Shown here: positions 1 through 11,052 of the stretch, one piece after another
Numbering within the stretch: position 1 is the stretch's first letter
Layout of the letters: each line of letters opens with the position of its first letter
Assembly: GCF_029227915.1 (NCBI RefSeq)
Contig: NC_079879.1
Coordinates: forward strand, 12,836,001 to 12,900,000
Direction: 5' to 3'
Origin: Hydractinia symbiolongicarpus
Lineage: Eukaryota; Cnidaria; Hydrozoa; Anthoathecata; Hydractiniidae
DNA length: 64,000 nucleotides
Notes under the pieces: model-generated
The model's database searches: none
Told to the model about the DNA's origin: nothing
What the model saw: only the letters and a program-made list of their open reading frames with translations
Translations under genes and position numbers: made by a program

Positions 1-1140
1 AGTTTGGACTCAGACCGGGGCGTGGCACAGTAGATGAAATTTTTATCGTCAAACAGATCATAGAAAAGCTTTATAAAAAGATGTTAAACTGCATTTTAAT
101 TTCGTAGATTTTAAAGTGCTTTTGATACAATATGGAGAAAGTCACTGTGGAAGATGATGAGGGCAAATTAGCATCAATAAAAAGATTGTGAACATCATCG
201 AAAACATGTACAACAAATCTACCTGTACTGTTGTAATTGATGGGTACATCACAGAATGGTTCCATGTGGCTGTGGGTGTGAGACAAGGTTACCTCCAGTC
301 ACCGACTCTTTTCAATCTGTTTCTCGATTTTGTCATGAGAGGTAGACAGCCTGCAACAAGAACTCGTTTTAGACAACAATTTAAACATTGATTTATTATA
401 TGCAGATGACACAACCCTGATTTCAGCAGGATTCGAACAACTAAAGCTATCAAGTGCGACTTCAAAACGCTTGTGGCAAATTTGGATTAAAAACAAATTA
501 CGCAAAATGCAAAGTTATTTCTGATGATCTAGATGAGCTCGTGTTGGATCATATTGCGATCGAAAAAGTTGATAACTTCGTTTTCCTTGGATCAATGATT
601 CCAGGTACATCCCGGCATGTTAAAAGAAGAACAGCTCCTGCAATGACCGCTTTTGGAAATCTAAAGAAAAATGTTTGGTAAAGAAAGGATGTTAGTCGAA
701 AATTAAAAATGCGTCTTTACTATGCTTTAATTTTTCCCATTATCAATTTACGCCTCAGAAAGTGGGGGTTAACGAAACAGGACCTGTCCGTTCTAGAAGT
801 ATTTGAGAACAACTGTCTAAGAGCGATACTTTGGATCAAGCAACAAGATCGATTCCCAATCAACACTATCAAAAATATGTTAGGTACGATAAGCAACATC
901 ACAGAGATCATTCGCAAAAGAAGGTTAGGTTATGTCTGTGGACTGCCTCCTAACAGTATAGTGAAGAAAACCTTTAAAGGGGATTTTACAGGTACGCAAA
1001 AACGAGGAAGAAAAAACGATGGATTGACCTGATTAAGGAATACACCCAACTTCCCCCTAGTACCTTGTCGACACAAAGTGGGCAAAGCCTTTATGGGTGT
1101 GTGCTACAAAAGTAACGTAAGTAAAGATGTAAATTTGTAG
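1..1140 (+). mobile_element. Non-LTR retrotransposon (LINE) remnant, reverse transcriptase to C-terminus
   Basis: The plus strand encodes a broken reverse transcriptase. From base 3 it reads FGLRPGRGTVDEIF, the RT finger/palm motif. At about 275-345 come VGVRQG and LFNLFLDFVM. At 391-420 the catalytic LLYADDTTLISAG is intact. Around 560-620 there is a DNFVFLGSMI block, and after 709 the C-terminal LTKQDLSVLEVFENNCLRAI region typical of LINE endonuclease/RT polyproteins. Coding-like sequence (DLIKEYTQLP) persists to about 1120. Reading frame changes near 120, 370, 430 and 690, plus stops, make it a pseudogene. The 5' part, including any endonuclease, lies left of the window. The RT identity is secure; the clade is not. 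Confidence 0.85.
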
Positions 1141-1151
1141 TAAAAGAAGAA

Positions 1152-1406
1152 TTGGAGACCGATCTCGAAAAGTTTAAGGACAACTTTAGTGTGGATTACC
1201 GATTATCATCTGAAGAACTTGTAGACGTAGACTCGCAAACATCTGTCAGTGGAGCCTTGTCCGACGCTGACTTAATTGCTGAAGTATCCGGTAAGTCTAT
1301 CGATTCAAGTGATGCCGATCCCGATGGTGACGAACCAAACAAGATGCCACCTGCCAAACCATTGATCAAAAACGTGTTGACCGCAATCAATACAAAAGCC
1401 GCATGA
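1152..1406 (+). pseudogene. Possible C-terminal tail of a Tigger/pogo-type DDE transposase
   Basis: An 84-residue open stretch is acidic and ends in a Pro-rich segment. It resembles the region after the DDE domain in Tigger/CENP-B-like transposases: an EELVDVD block, then SGALSDADLIAEV, then a run of Asp/Glu, then MPPAKP and a short helix. No catalytic residues are present and nothing upstream continues the protein, because the LINE ends just before it. The match rests only on my recognition of the tail pattern. It may instead be an unrelated acidic open frame. The open frame ends inside the outer terminal repeat of the neighbouring Harbinger-like element. Confidence 0.35.
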
Positions 1407-2188
1407 TGAACGTAATTTTTTACGTAAGAAGACTGTGTTCATTCATTCTCTTACGTTGAAAATTTACGTACATGTGACATGTCTTACGAAATTTACTTAA
1501 ACCCTTCCGGAATTTCGTAAGCGCTGACGTGATTTCCTTGCGCGGAAAACTTTTTGCACGTAAGAAACTGTATGTAAGCAAAAAGAAGGAGAAAAGAAGG
1601 AAAAAATCGCAATCGCGTTCGAAAAGCATTTCGAACTAGAAAACATTCGAAATTAGTTGTTCAACATGTTTGGTTTGATAAAATGACAAACATCAAAATA
1701 GCGTGCAACGACGAAGAACTGTCCACGATTGTGTACAAGTATGGAGTATTGCATGTCAAGAGTCATGCAGGTTTTCATCGAATTCTTCGCGGTCGTAGTG
1801 TTTTGCCGGAAGAAACGTTGAAATAAATGCACCACTACGAAGTCTATCCATGTTTGTAGGTCTTATCCAAAATCGTCTTCTTTTACGACCAGCTTCATCA
1901 GCCCTCTTTTGACGACGAAAATAATAAGAACAGTTGCCAACATGTGGTGCTTGTTGAATGCCGCTATTTATTTTGGCTTTACGTAACATTTTACGTAACA
2001 TTTTCCGTTCATGTGGACAAAAGTATTCGTACATGTGAACAAAAGTATTCGTACATGTGACCAAAAGTATTCGTCATGTGAACAAAAGTATTCGTACATG
2101 TGAACAAAAGTTTTTGTACATGTGAACAAAAGTATTCGTACATGTGAACAAAACCGTAAAAAATTACGTTCATGTGATTGCGGCTTTA
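1394..2188 (-). mobile_element. Harbinger/PIF-like non-autonomous DNA transposon with terminal inverted repeats
   Basis: The ends are inverted copies. Bases 1406-1424 and 2155-2173 match perfectly over 19 bp (core TGAACGTAATTTTTTACG), and the similarity continues outward (AAAGCCGC on both arms) with a small indel. Between them, on the minus strand at about 1756-1930, is a peptide with RKRRRFWIRP followed by RSGAFIST and a DREEFDEN block. This is the N-terminal pattern of Harbinger/ALP1-like transposases. Only this fragment survives, so the copy cannot move by itself. Target-site duplications are not evident. Confidence 0.6.
2020..2154 (+). repeat. 22-bp tandem repeat near the right end of the Harbinger-like element
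   Basis: About six imperfect copies of a 22-bp unit (GTACATGTGAACAAAAGTAT plus TC) lie just inside the right terminal repeat. Variants include a GTGACC copy and a TTTTTG copy. The unit contains the near-palindrome GTACATGTG. Confidence 0.8.
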
Positions 2189-2239
2189 AGTTTCAACTCT
2201 GTTTAGCGTTTTGTTTACTTTCTTGCGTGTTTATTTACA

Positions 2240-2690
2240 TTCTTCTTCTTCTTCTTCTTCTTCTTCTTCTTCTTCTTCTTCTTCTTCTTCTTCTTCTTCT
2301 TCTTCTTCTTCTTCTTCTTCTTCTTCTTCTTCTTCTTCTTCTTCTTCTTCTTCTTCTTCTTCTTCTTCTTCTTCTTCTTCTTCTTCTTCTTCTTCTTCTT
2401 CTTCTTCTTCTTCTTCTTCTTCTTCTTCTTCTTCTTCTTCTTCTTCTTCTTCTTCTTCTTCTTCTTCTTCTTCTTCTTCTTCTTCTTCTTCTTCTTCTTC
2501 TTCTTCTTCTTCTTCTTCTTCTTCTTCTTCTTCTTCTTCTTCTTCTTCTTCTTCTTCTTCTTCTTCTTCTTCTTCTTCTTCTTCTTCTTCTTCTTCTTCT
2601 TCTTCTTCTTCTTCTTCTTCTTCTTCTTCTTCTTCTTCTTCTTCTTCTTCTTCTTCTTCTTCTTCTTCTTCTTCTTCTTCTTCTCCTTCT
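2240..2690 (+). repeat. Perfect GAA/TTC triplet microsatellite, about 148 copies
   Basis: TTC repeats without interruption from 2240 to 2683 (444 bp), then has one CTCC interruption before a T-run. On the minus strand it is (GAA)n. The tract begins about 50 bp beyond the Harbinger-like element and ends directly at the 3' coding end of a minus-strand LINE. Pure GAA/TTC tracts of this length are known to form intramolecular triplexes. The tract makes long poly-Leu, poly-Ser and poly-Arg frames that are not genes. Confidence 0.97.
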
Positions 2691-3450
2691 TTTTTTATCT
2701 TGATCTATAGAAGTTGGTAAAGTAATTCGTTTGTTTCCTGGAAAGTTCTTCGCATCTTTGGAGATTTCGAAGTAGTATTTCATAGCTTGTTGTGCAGGTG
2801 TAGCCTCTGGTTGTCTAAGGATATGTCCAAGTAGTCTCCATTTGGTATGTTTCATAGTTTTACTTACGGTTCCTCTTTGCATTTTTCGTATAATTTTTGA
2901 TTCTTGATCTTTTTATCTTTTATAATATTTCTAAGTTGTCTTCTATGTACTACATCAATTTTGTTTTGCTCTTTCTTTGTCAGTCCCCATGTCCGAAATT
3001 GTCGGTTAATACTGGCTCTACTATTGATTTATAGTTTGCTAATTTCTTCTCCCAGTGTATGTTCTGTTTTAACCATACTTGTTTTGTTAAATTGAATGCT
3101 GCATATGACAGTTTTATTCTTCGCTTCATGTCTTCATAGCATCCAAGTAGACTTCCCAGTTTCTTCACTGTTCTCCAGGTTTCATCAATTTTATCTTTAT
3201 TTCTCTTTATCATCTCAGTTTCTTCCGTTTTATCTTCGTTTACTTTTAGATTATGCTTTGCAAGAGTGTCCATAACAATGCTTTTGAGGTAATCCTTTTC
3301 TGGTTTATCTTCTGTTAGAAAATCATTGTCATCTGCAAATATTAATTCTCTTGGTAGGCTTGTAATCTTTGAGTATGAATGTTCTATCGCTGGTCTTCTT
3401 ATGCTTAGATTCCCTAGTAGTGTTCTAAGGCTTTTTTTCAAACGCTATAT
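2691..3450 (-). mobile_element. LINE 3' fragment (reverse transcriptase C-terminal half)
   Basis: Minus-strand frames carry an RT remnant. The catalytic block reads ELIFADDNDFLTED (about 3300-3345), followed by LKVNEDKTEETEMI, a KLGSLLGCYEDMKRRI block, and near the end WRLLGHILRQPEATPAQQA with an ITLPTSIDQD terminus. This is the usual ending of several LINE ORF2 proteins. Frames shift at about 2880-2980. The 5' part is missing upstream of 3450. The end of the coding sequence runs straight into the GAA tract. Confidence 0.75.
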
Positions 3451-4472
3451 TAAAAAATGTTCCACTAATTGCATCTCCTTCTGGCGATCCTATTTGATTT
3501 GGTGATTACATTTAATGCTACCATATTAAAACCTTAAACACGGTTGCTATGGTAGCGAGCAATACCGTGAAATATTGGCCACCATGACGTAAGTTGCAAC
3601 TAATCACATTGCGCAATTTTCGAAAATATCGATGCCGCCCTTTTACCCCGGTAATAATTCCTAATAATGGATAAGCTCTCTAATTCGATAAATATCTGAT
3701 TCCCCTTGAATATCGAATTAGAGAGCATCAACTGCACTACTCGACGCCAGCAACTTCTTACCGTGGTCACGCGGGGCAACTGCGTTTAACAGATTATGGT
3801 TTGCTTCTTAATTTATGAAAATCCTGCAGCAATGAAATAACAATACTACTACCGGTGTCAGACTCCCCTTCAACTATAGGGTCAATGGGAGTAGAGGTAT
3901 TCTTGAAATGTTTTTGAGCAGCAAAAAAAGAAGAGAATCCAGCAAGAAAATTGCATTGTTATCGAGTAGTTCTTGGTATTATATAGAAAAAATTCACCAA
4001 ATCATTGTCTCACTTTCTCTGCGTTTCTTGTCTTGAAATGTGAAATTTCTGATACGCAGATTATCAAACCCTTAAGTTTTTCGATTTTTAGCTGATTCCC
4101 CCTCATTGAGTCGGGCTTTGGAGCCATTTTAGAGTTTTGGAGCCATTTTTCAGGCTGATTATTTTTTTCGTTGTGATTTTATTATATCTACCCTGGTCCT
4201 TGGAGCCCTCGTTATTTGAGTTTTCGGCCTTCAAAAATTGGAAAAAACTTTCGCGATTTTCAGATAAAGTTAATTTTTCGCAAATTTCAGGTTAAATTTC
4301 TTACCGGACCGAAATTTTCGCGAAAAGCGTCCAAAATCGCGAAAACTTCTGCCCGCGAAAATTTCTATCGTTAAAGTAACAAGGACCACTAGTATTTTAT
4401 TTTTGGTTACTAGTTCCAAATATGTATTATTCACTAAAAAAACGTTTTGTAATACCAGCAATATTAATATTT
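3451..4472. other. Non-coding stretch with TTTTCGCGAAAA-type repeat debris
   Basis: No gene is visible. Bases 4240-4380 are rich in TTCGCGAAA-like words, a motif seen again at 29850-30070. It looks like a decayed MITE-type repeat. Confidence 0.5.
3675..3726. repeat. Perfect 16-bp inverted repeat
   Basis: GCTCTCTAATTCGATA at 3675-3690 is matched by its exact complement at 3711-3726 with a 20-nt loop. It could be a small MITE core. No coding sequence lies around it. Confidence 0.8.
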
Positions 4473-4694
4473 TCAGAACCCCTGGTCCTTCTTAATTGTT
4501 CTTAGAATCTGACGCAACTCTTGTCTGCAGCACAAGAAATAAAAGGTAACTATACTAGGATTGTTGTTACTCTCGCTGACTTTAAACCATAAAATTCGTC
4601 GGCTATAACCATCAAGTGCAGCATGCATGCATGTCATACCCAAAGTAAATACAAAGTTCAAAACAGGATTAATATTTACTTGCCGTTGAAGCAC
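4473..4694 (-). pseudogene. Integrase-core-domain transposon fragment (copy A)
   Basis: The minus strand encodes HAALDGYSRRILWFKVSESN. This is the hallmark first-catalytic-strand segment of a widespread animal transposon protein with an rve-type integrase core; D-G-(Y/F)-S-R-(R/K) carries the first catalytic Asp. A short following segment is degenerate. It matches the same segment of copy B near 10340-10420 (DYSRKVLWLKVVRSNN). Only this exon-sized piece survives. Confidence 0.6.
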
Positions 4695-6200
4695 ATGTTT
4701 TCGTCTTTGCTCTATACTTTCGGGGTCTAATGTTTAAAACGAACTGTCTCACGGTTTACTGTAAGCCTTTCTTAACGAAGTTGTTGATGCATTAAACGGT
4801 ATACAGAACAGCTTCCAGATTTCTGTAAATCCTTTTCAACAAAAATTGTAATTTAATTGTACATCCTCTCGTCTTAAAAACCTATATTGTTTTTTAGTTA
4901 TCTTCACCAAATTCATACTTAAGTATTATAGGCTGCACCTCAATTTTTCCTTCTGTTTGATCAAAGTGACATTGCCTGCAAGGAAAGTTATAAGCTCAGG
5001 AGAGAATGGGCATCTGGGGATAATTTCGTCTTTAACGATTCTACTATAGCTGCTTTATTGCTCAGATCTTTTTGCCCTTTTAGAATTACTGTCACTTTTT
5101 CTTTATTTGTTTGTGTTGCCATGTATATAATGAAGAGACTGAAATATGATGTCAGCAAGAGAACATGCTGGTGGAATATTTTATATTTGTGAAATTAAAA
5201 TTACTCTCTAATTTCTGGTGAGAATTAGACTCCTTCAAAAACAACAGCTTCTCGTGTACAGTTTATAAATGAGCAATTGTAATGTTGCAGTGCTCCTTAA
5301 TGCGTTTGGAAAGACCTTCATGTTTTTCTTCAAGCAGAAACAAAAATAGGCATACTTTAATGGGATAAATTATGATGTGGAAAAATTTGGTGAAATTGGA
5401 GATTTTTGTCAGAATACGCCAAGTAGAATCCGTACTAAATTTCAAATATTTGATCGCGTATCACGGGGAGCGACATTTTTTGATTTTTTCGTGCGTTATT
5501 TTGATTTGTTAAAAAAAAAACAATGAAGTGTGACGTTCTCGTTATATAATAATTAAGCCCGCATGGTCTGTGATAAAGTTTCTAGCGCTTTCTCTTCTTT
5601 ACAAAAATTTTCACAAAAAAGTTCGCGCTGTGGAAGAATTTTTTCATGCGCAAGTTAGTCTCCAGTCCGTTTGTTTGTTTTAATTATACAAGGGTGAACC
5701 CTCCCCTTTCTTATTATCTTCTGTGAAAACATAACTTTGTTAATGTACAATTCGTAGATAATCGTAGTATGAAACAAAATAGAAGTACAAAACAAGATCT
5801 TTCGTTGCCTATATCTCCCACGAGAATGCAATCAGGTAATTTCTCGCACGGAACTGAAAATATAAACATTCGAATTTCAAATTAGTAGAAAGAGGAAGGT
5901 CCTTGCGATAACGACGCGAAAATACAGCGTTTTTATCTTGGAAATTCTCTATTTACGTTGATTATTTAAAAAAGTTGCGAAGTGTATCAACTTTGCCAGG
6001 GGTAAGGCTTTTCTATTTTTTTTTATTTTTTGTTGTTTTCACTACACGGCTGTTTCGAAGCGGACAAAAATGTTACGAAAAATTAATTCGAATTACCCTC
6101 TCAGTTAAAACAGGATATCTCAAGAACGAAATAAATTTTTTATATTCTGTAAAAAGAAAAATAATCTCAGATAAATTGTCCATATTAAAAGAAAAAAATT
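4695..6200. other. Intergenic sequence without a recognisable gene
   Basis: AT-rich, with short random open frames only. I see no domain or splice-consistent exon chain. Confidence 0.45.
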
Positions 6201-6600
6201 TTTGGACACCTGTCCGAAATTGGTATATTTAGGCCAAAATATCTAAAAATGACTTAAAAATTATCATTTAGATGAATGTCTTCCACAATATCTCTGACAT
6301 TTTTTTATGGTCCACAGGTTAAGTTAAATATCTGGAATGAAAATTACTTATTTTATTACTGTCCGAAATTGTCCAAAGGGTTATTTTTGGGCCAAATGTG
6401 AGAAATTATGTGAAAAACGGCCTGTAGAGCCTGAATGTATGCTTAAAATTTGTTTATTAACTGAATAAAAAACATTACTTTGGATTCTGAGGCCCTTATA
6501 TATGATGTAGATGTAATATTTAACTGTCCGAAATTGTCCAAAGGGTCACTTTTGGTCCTAAGGGTTTTCGGGCCAAATATGTGACATCATACATTAAATA
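6200..6600. repeat. Diverged repeats with a TGTCCGAAATTGTCC core
   Basis: The core occurs at 6211, 6360 and 6525. The last two copies share more than 20 bp and lie 165 bp apart. Each is followed by a GGCCAAAT-type word. This is a decayed tandem array. Confidence 0.6.
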
Positions 6601-9600
6601 AAACGTCATTCAGAGTCGACGAATTCAACATTTTAGTTTATCAGGATAGTAGAAAATATCTCAAGTTGTGCATAAATAGTTTATTTATTATATACATTAA
6701 ATATATACAAAGCAATCATCTTTTTTTTCTTTATAAATTGTATAAAATAGCACCCAATCTTGTGATAAAGCCAAGATTAGCTGGCTAGCTAGCCATAAAT
6801 ATCTTTGATTTCAACAAATCATCTTGAGAAAGCCCACCAAAGTCTTAACTAAATATAAAAAAGGAGTGTTAAGTGAGTTAGCTACAAAACACAATGCAAA
6901 ATGCAAAACTGTAGGACCAAATAATTGCTACTCCTTACAGAAAAATACAAAAACAGAAGAAAAAAGATAAAAAAAGATAAAAATTAGCCACGTTTGAAGT
7001 TTTACAAGTTATAAAACAATTTCTTACAATCTAGGGTGATCTTATAGCAAAAAATAATATAAAAATCCCTGCAAAATAAAGTAGTTTACTGTTTTGTCCC
7101 TTACCTCGTGCTCTGCCAAACTTTAGCTAGCTTCAGAATTGTTAAGACACCTTTGTCAAGCTTATTCCAAAATTTTCGAAAAATCCTGGTTTCGAACTAG
7201 GATTCCCGGGCCGAGTAATCTAGTCCAAAGTAAACACCGGGTTGCCGTAATTTTGCTGGGAAAAACCATACCTACCAAAACATTAAACGCCATCACTGTG
7301 ACTTGCTTAGAAGTTTAGATAATTAAAATCACACTACATCAAATCGCCGTGCACCACTTTGACAACTTTTTCTCCTCTTTTTTAGCGCCTAAAGAAGACT
7401 TTAACTTTAAATTTAAGTAGTTTTTAGTTTGCAAAACGAACGGTGCACGGCACCGGTCAATAGAACCATGTTTTCAGGCCCCTCACACCAATTTTCAAGT
7501 CCGTAGCTAGTAGCGCGGCGTTGGCACAAGTTGGAAAGATGGTATACTTTCGCCAAAAATAATGTTTTTTAGTTTTGTGTTTCGTTCGACGAAATAACTT
7601 GAAATTTATAACACACATGTATAACATATTTATATATTTAAAAAGTAGAAAAGTAGATCGTTTTAATACTTTTTAATTCAGTAAAATTAAAACAATACAA
7701 AAAAAGTTTCAATAACTTAAAAAATGATAAAAATAAATAAATTTAATTTTGTCCGCAGTTTGACCGTAACGAAACAGCGTCGCATTTTTGGTTGTTAAAT
7801 ATTTTTTTGGGAGGTCAATTTGTCAAAATAGGGTATTTTACCCCGTTTTAACCATGTTTTGATAGCGCATTTGCCAGAGCAATTTCCTTTTAGTTTTTAA
7901 TAGGTTTAGGTTTTCTACAGAGCTTACGTGCGTGCTATATTTATGGAATCATTGACTGTCAGTGAAAAAAATGTGAAGTATTTTTAAGGAAATAAAATTG
8001 TTTTTTTTTGTGTCGTGCACCATATATTTTCACATATGAAGTCGTTCTGCTGTAAGAAGCCCCCTGTTTTTCGATTTTTTTTCTAAAATGGTAGCAAAGC
8101 AATCGTTAAATTCTACGCCTTTCCGGCAAATTAAATTCACATTAAAATTCATTTAACTCCAGATAAATGTTTGAAACAAAACAAAAAACATCACAAGAAA
8201 ATATAAGTATAACAATTTAAGCTTACCATTTTCCCCAAGTCTGTGAATATTAGAATCCATGCTTGTTGATACTTATTTGACTATTTCAAAGAGAAGAAAT
8301 TCTTTCAAATTAGCCGTGTTGAGTTCATTCTCACCAGCTGGATCTTTGGAAGATTCTTCAACAGTTGTATTTTGCTGTGTCGAACTACAGTAATGTAAAT
8401 GTTCTTGAAACGTTGCAAAACGTTGTTGTTTTTGTTATCTTATCATAACTCACATTACAGGAAAATATTTTTGCACTTATTCTGAACATAACGCTCATAA
8501 TTCTAATTCGGACTGACCCGCCAGCGATCGCTGAAATAGTTCAAACTGTTTGGAACAGCTTATGTTACGCAATTTTAGGTGGACGAGTGCTCACAGCCCA
8601 ATCGCTAGAACAGAATCTACCAAAATTCGCTTTACTCTTAAACTTCAAAGCAGCATTTTGAAGAACCCTAAATTTCCATTACTTATCGTCGACAATGTTT
8701 CGATTACTGGCCACCTTCTACCTCAAGATTGGTGAACCAAAGCACTGCCGAATGGGAAATTTAATTCTCTTTTATATGCGCCTGCATCTTGATTTCTCAA
8801 AGTTGAGTAATCACATGGCTGATATATCTCATGTCGGTATTTCTGCCTTGCTAAGACGTCAATTGACGTACTTTGGAGTCTAAGGGTTAATGAAGAACAG
8901 CCTCAATACAAAAAGCGTACCGTAGCTACGACGTCACAAGCATTGAAATTGTCAGTTGCTTTTATCCATCAAACAGGTTAATAAAACAAGTTTTTATTAT
9001 CGTCTCATTGTACTCATTTTAACCCAAAAAGTAACAACACCATTTTGGCTTCTGTTTTCCCTAAATAATCTGATTTTCTTCGATAATTTTTTTGGTAAAA
9101 ACTAGGATAAACTTTCACATATATATCTTGTTTGAACGAGCTCTGCTGTTTTTCTTGTAAAATGGATGGAGACAATAAAATTTTCTGTTGCCGTTTTTAG
9201 GCCAAAATTAATCCAGAAATTAAGTTTTTCTTTAGATAAAATTTAGCATTGCTAACAAATTAAGCATGCTGCAAGTGAAATTGGCATTAAAATCTTGATT
9301 TTTAGTCATCCTTAGGCCAAAATTGTTTTAAAATTAAAAAAAGCTTTGACTTTAAAATATTGTTTTTACCAACTAGAATTGACTCAAATGTGTTGACGAA
9401 AGTATGCTAAAATTGATCACAACATATTGATTTTGTGCAATGTAAAACATAATTTCTCCAAACTAGCCCAAAAATTGAAGTTAATATTCTCTAGTATTTA
9501 AATTTTGGTAATTTTTCGTACCATCCTTGCCTTAATTTTCTCAAAACTTCGTTATTATAAAATTTTTTTAATATTTTTGAATTATGTTAGCGCTTTTATT

Positions 9601-9898
9601 CATTGAAGTTTTATAATTGTGGGGCTCTCTTAATAAAGAGTGTAATAGTTTATGCCCTATCTTTACCAGATTTGTGCAGTTAACTTTAATATATTATTTG
9701 AATAGTAGTGATAAACCTTCTTATAACGTTTTATCTCACCTATCATATTTGTAAAAGTTATCGTGTTTCTGTTATGGTAAAGGTAGAAATAGACTCCTTA
9801 CTCCTCTGACTTGTAAGAGCTGGTAAAGTTTGCTTCAAAATAAATTGTTAAGTGCACAATATCATATTTAGTTCTACGTACTTTATTATTTCCATAAT
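6601..9898. other. Intergenic sequence, one tRNA-like T-arm, no gene
   Basis: AT-rich and non-coding. Notable items are a 12-bp palindrome GGCTAGCTAGCC (6783-6794) and a tRNA T-arm-like motif on the minus strand at 7186-7202, which may mark an old tRNA-derived SINE. Open frames at 8550-8883 show no recognisable domain. Confidence 0.45.
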
Positions 9899-10981
9899 TT
9901 GTCCATAGCAATGAAACATGCAAAAGATGGATCGATAAGGAATCTAATTAAACATTATTTTGAATGCGGGTTTAATTATGCAGAGATCCTTCATTCTCTT
10001 GATGATTACCACAACATAAAGATTAGGATAAAAAAAACACTGTTACGACAATTAATTTCTTATGTTCTAAGACGTAGAAGAAGCGAAGATTTTACCGACT
10101 AGGATAAACAAGTATTACAAGAGCAAGTTAGAACGATTGTTGACAGACGGAGCAGTTTTGGATTTTACTGAAAGCACGTGGAATTCAAGTACCACGCCTA
10201 TCGGTGTAGATTGCTTCAAGTGAAGTTGATCCAAATGGTGTAGGGGCTCGTCGAAGACACCAGCTTCGCAGAAGAGAATACATCAATCCTGGGCCATATA
10301 GATGGCCACGATAAATTGAAGCCATTTGAGTTCCCAATACATGGAGCCATTACAGATTACAGTAGAAAGGTCCTATGGCTGAAAGTCGTGCGCTCAAATA
10401 ATTTACCAGAAAATATTGCAAGCATGCACCTAATCGCGTTTTTGACCTTAACGGTTCCCAGCAATTAATTAAATAGTCTAGTTGATGCTATGCCGTGTCA
10501 CTTTCGGCAAGATATAAAGGCCCATAAATGTGTGCCGTCATCGAGGAACCAACGGATTAAAAGCTGTTGGTCATATTTTTTCTGTGCAAAGGAACATGGT
10601 AGAGGAATCTATTCTAAGACTTGCAAAGAAATGGTGATCTCGATATTAGTAGTCAACTGTACATGTCTTGTTTATGGTTTTGTTTTCCGAAAGTTATTTC
10701 AAATGATTTACAGGAGTTATTGGAGCACTGGAATACCTATCGAATTCAAAAGTCTCGCTTTGACACCTGTGAAACCTGATGTCTTGTACTATTTGCCAGA
10801 AAGAAGTGGTGGGAAAAAAGACCTGAAACTGTTTGTTCCCATTAAGGAAATTGAGCGAACTTCTGAGCCAATAGTAATTGAAGAAGAAAACGATTTCCAG
10901 TTATATGAAGATTCGGTGCATTTATTCAAGGAGTTGAAAGATATTGGTTTCAGGGGACGACAGAAACCTTTCAGAATTTGA
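9899..10981 (+). pseudogene. Integrase-core-domain transposon protein, frameshifted (copy B)
   Basis: Pieces in successive frames give an almost full-length protein. The N-terminal helical region (9899-10102) has YFECGFNYAEILHSL and ends in a basic RRRR stretch, like the helix-turn-helix start of this family. A middle part (10100-10290) is frameshifted but keeps DPNGVGARRRHQLRRR. The integrase core (10285-10420) reads GHIDGHDKLKPFEFPIHGAI, then DYSRKVLWLKV. From 10490 a single open frame of 163 residues continues with RNQRIKSCWSYF (family form: NQRIEAWW) and ends with a PDVLYYLPE block and an acidic C-terminus. Several catalytic-core segments between 10420 and 10490 are lost. It is a dead copy of the same family as 4473-4694. 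Confidence 0.7.
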
Positions 10982-11052
10982 TGTTTTTAAGATCTATTTT
11001 TTGTAAGTGTACATTAAAAACTTTTGTAATAAAAGAGTTATTTCCGATATAA

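Noticed and set aside
2122-2882. Long poly-Leu, poly-Ser and poly-Arg open frames
   Set aside because: They are translations of the GAA/TTC microsatellite; the only real coding similarity is the LINE tail beyond 2700.
7186-7202. A functional tRNA gene
   Set aside because: Only a T-arm-like motif is present; no acceptor or anticodon arm could be folded by eye.
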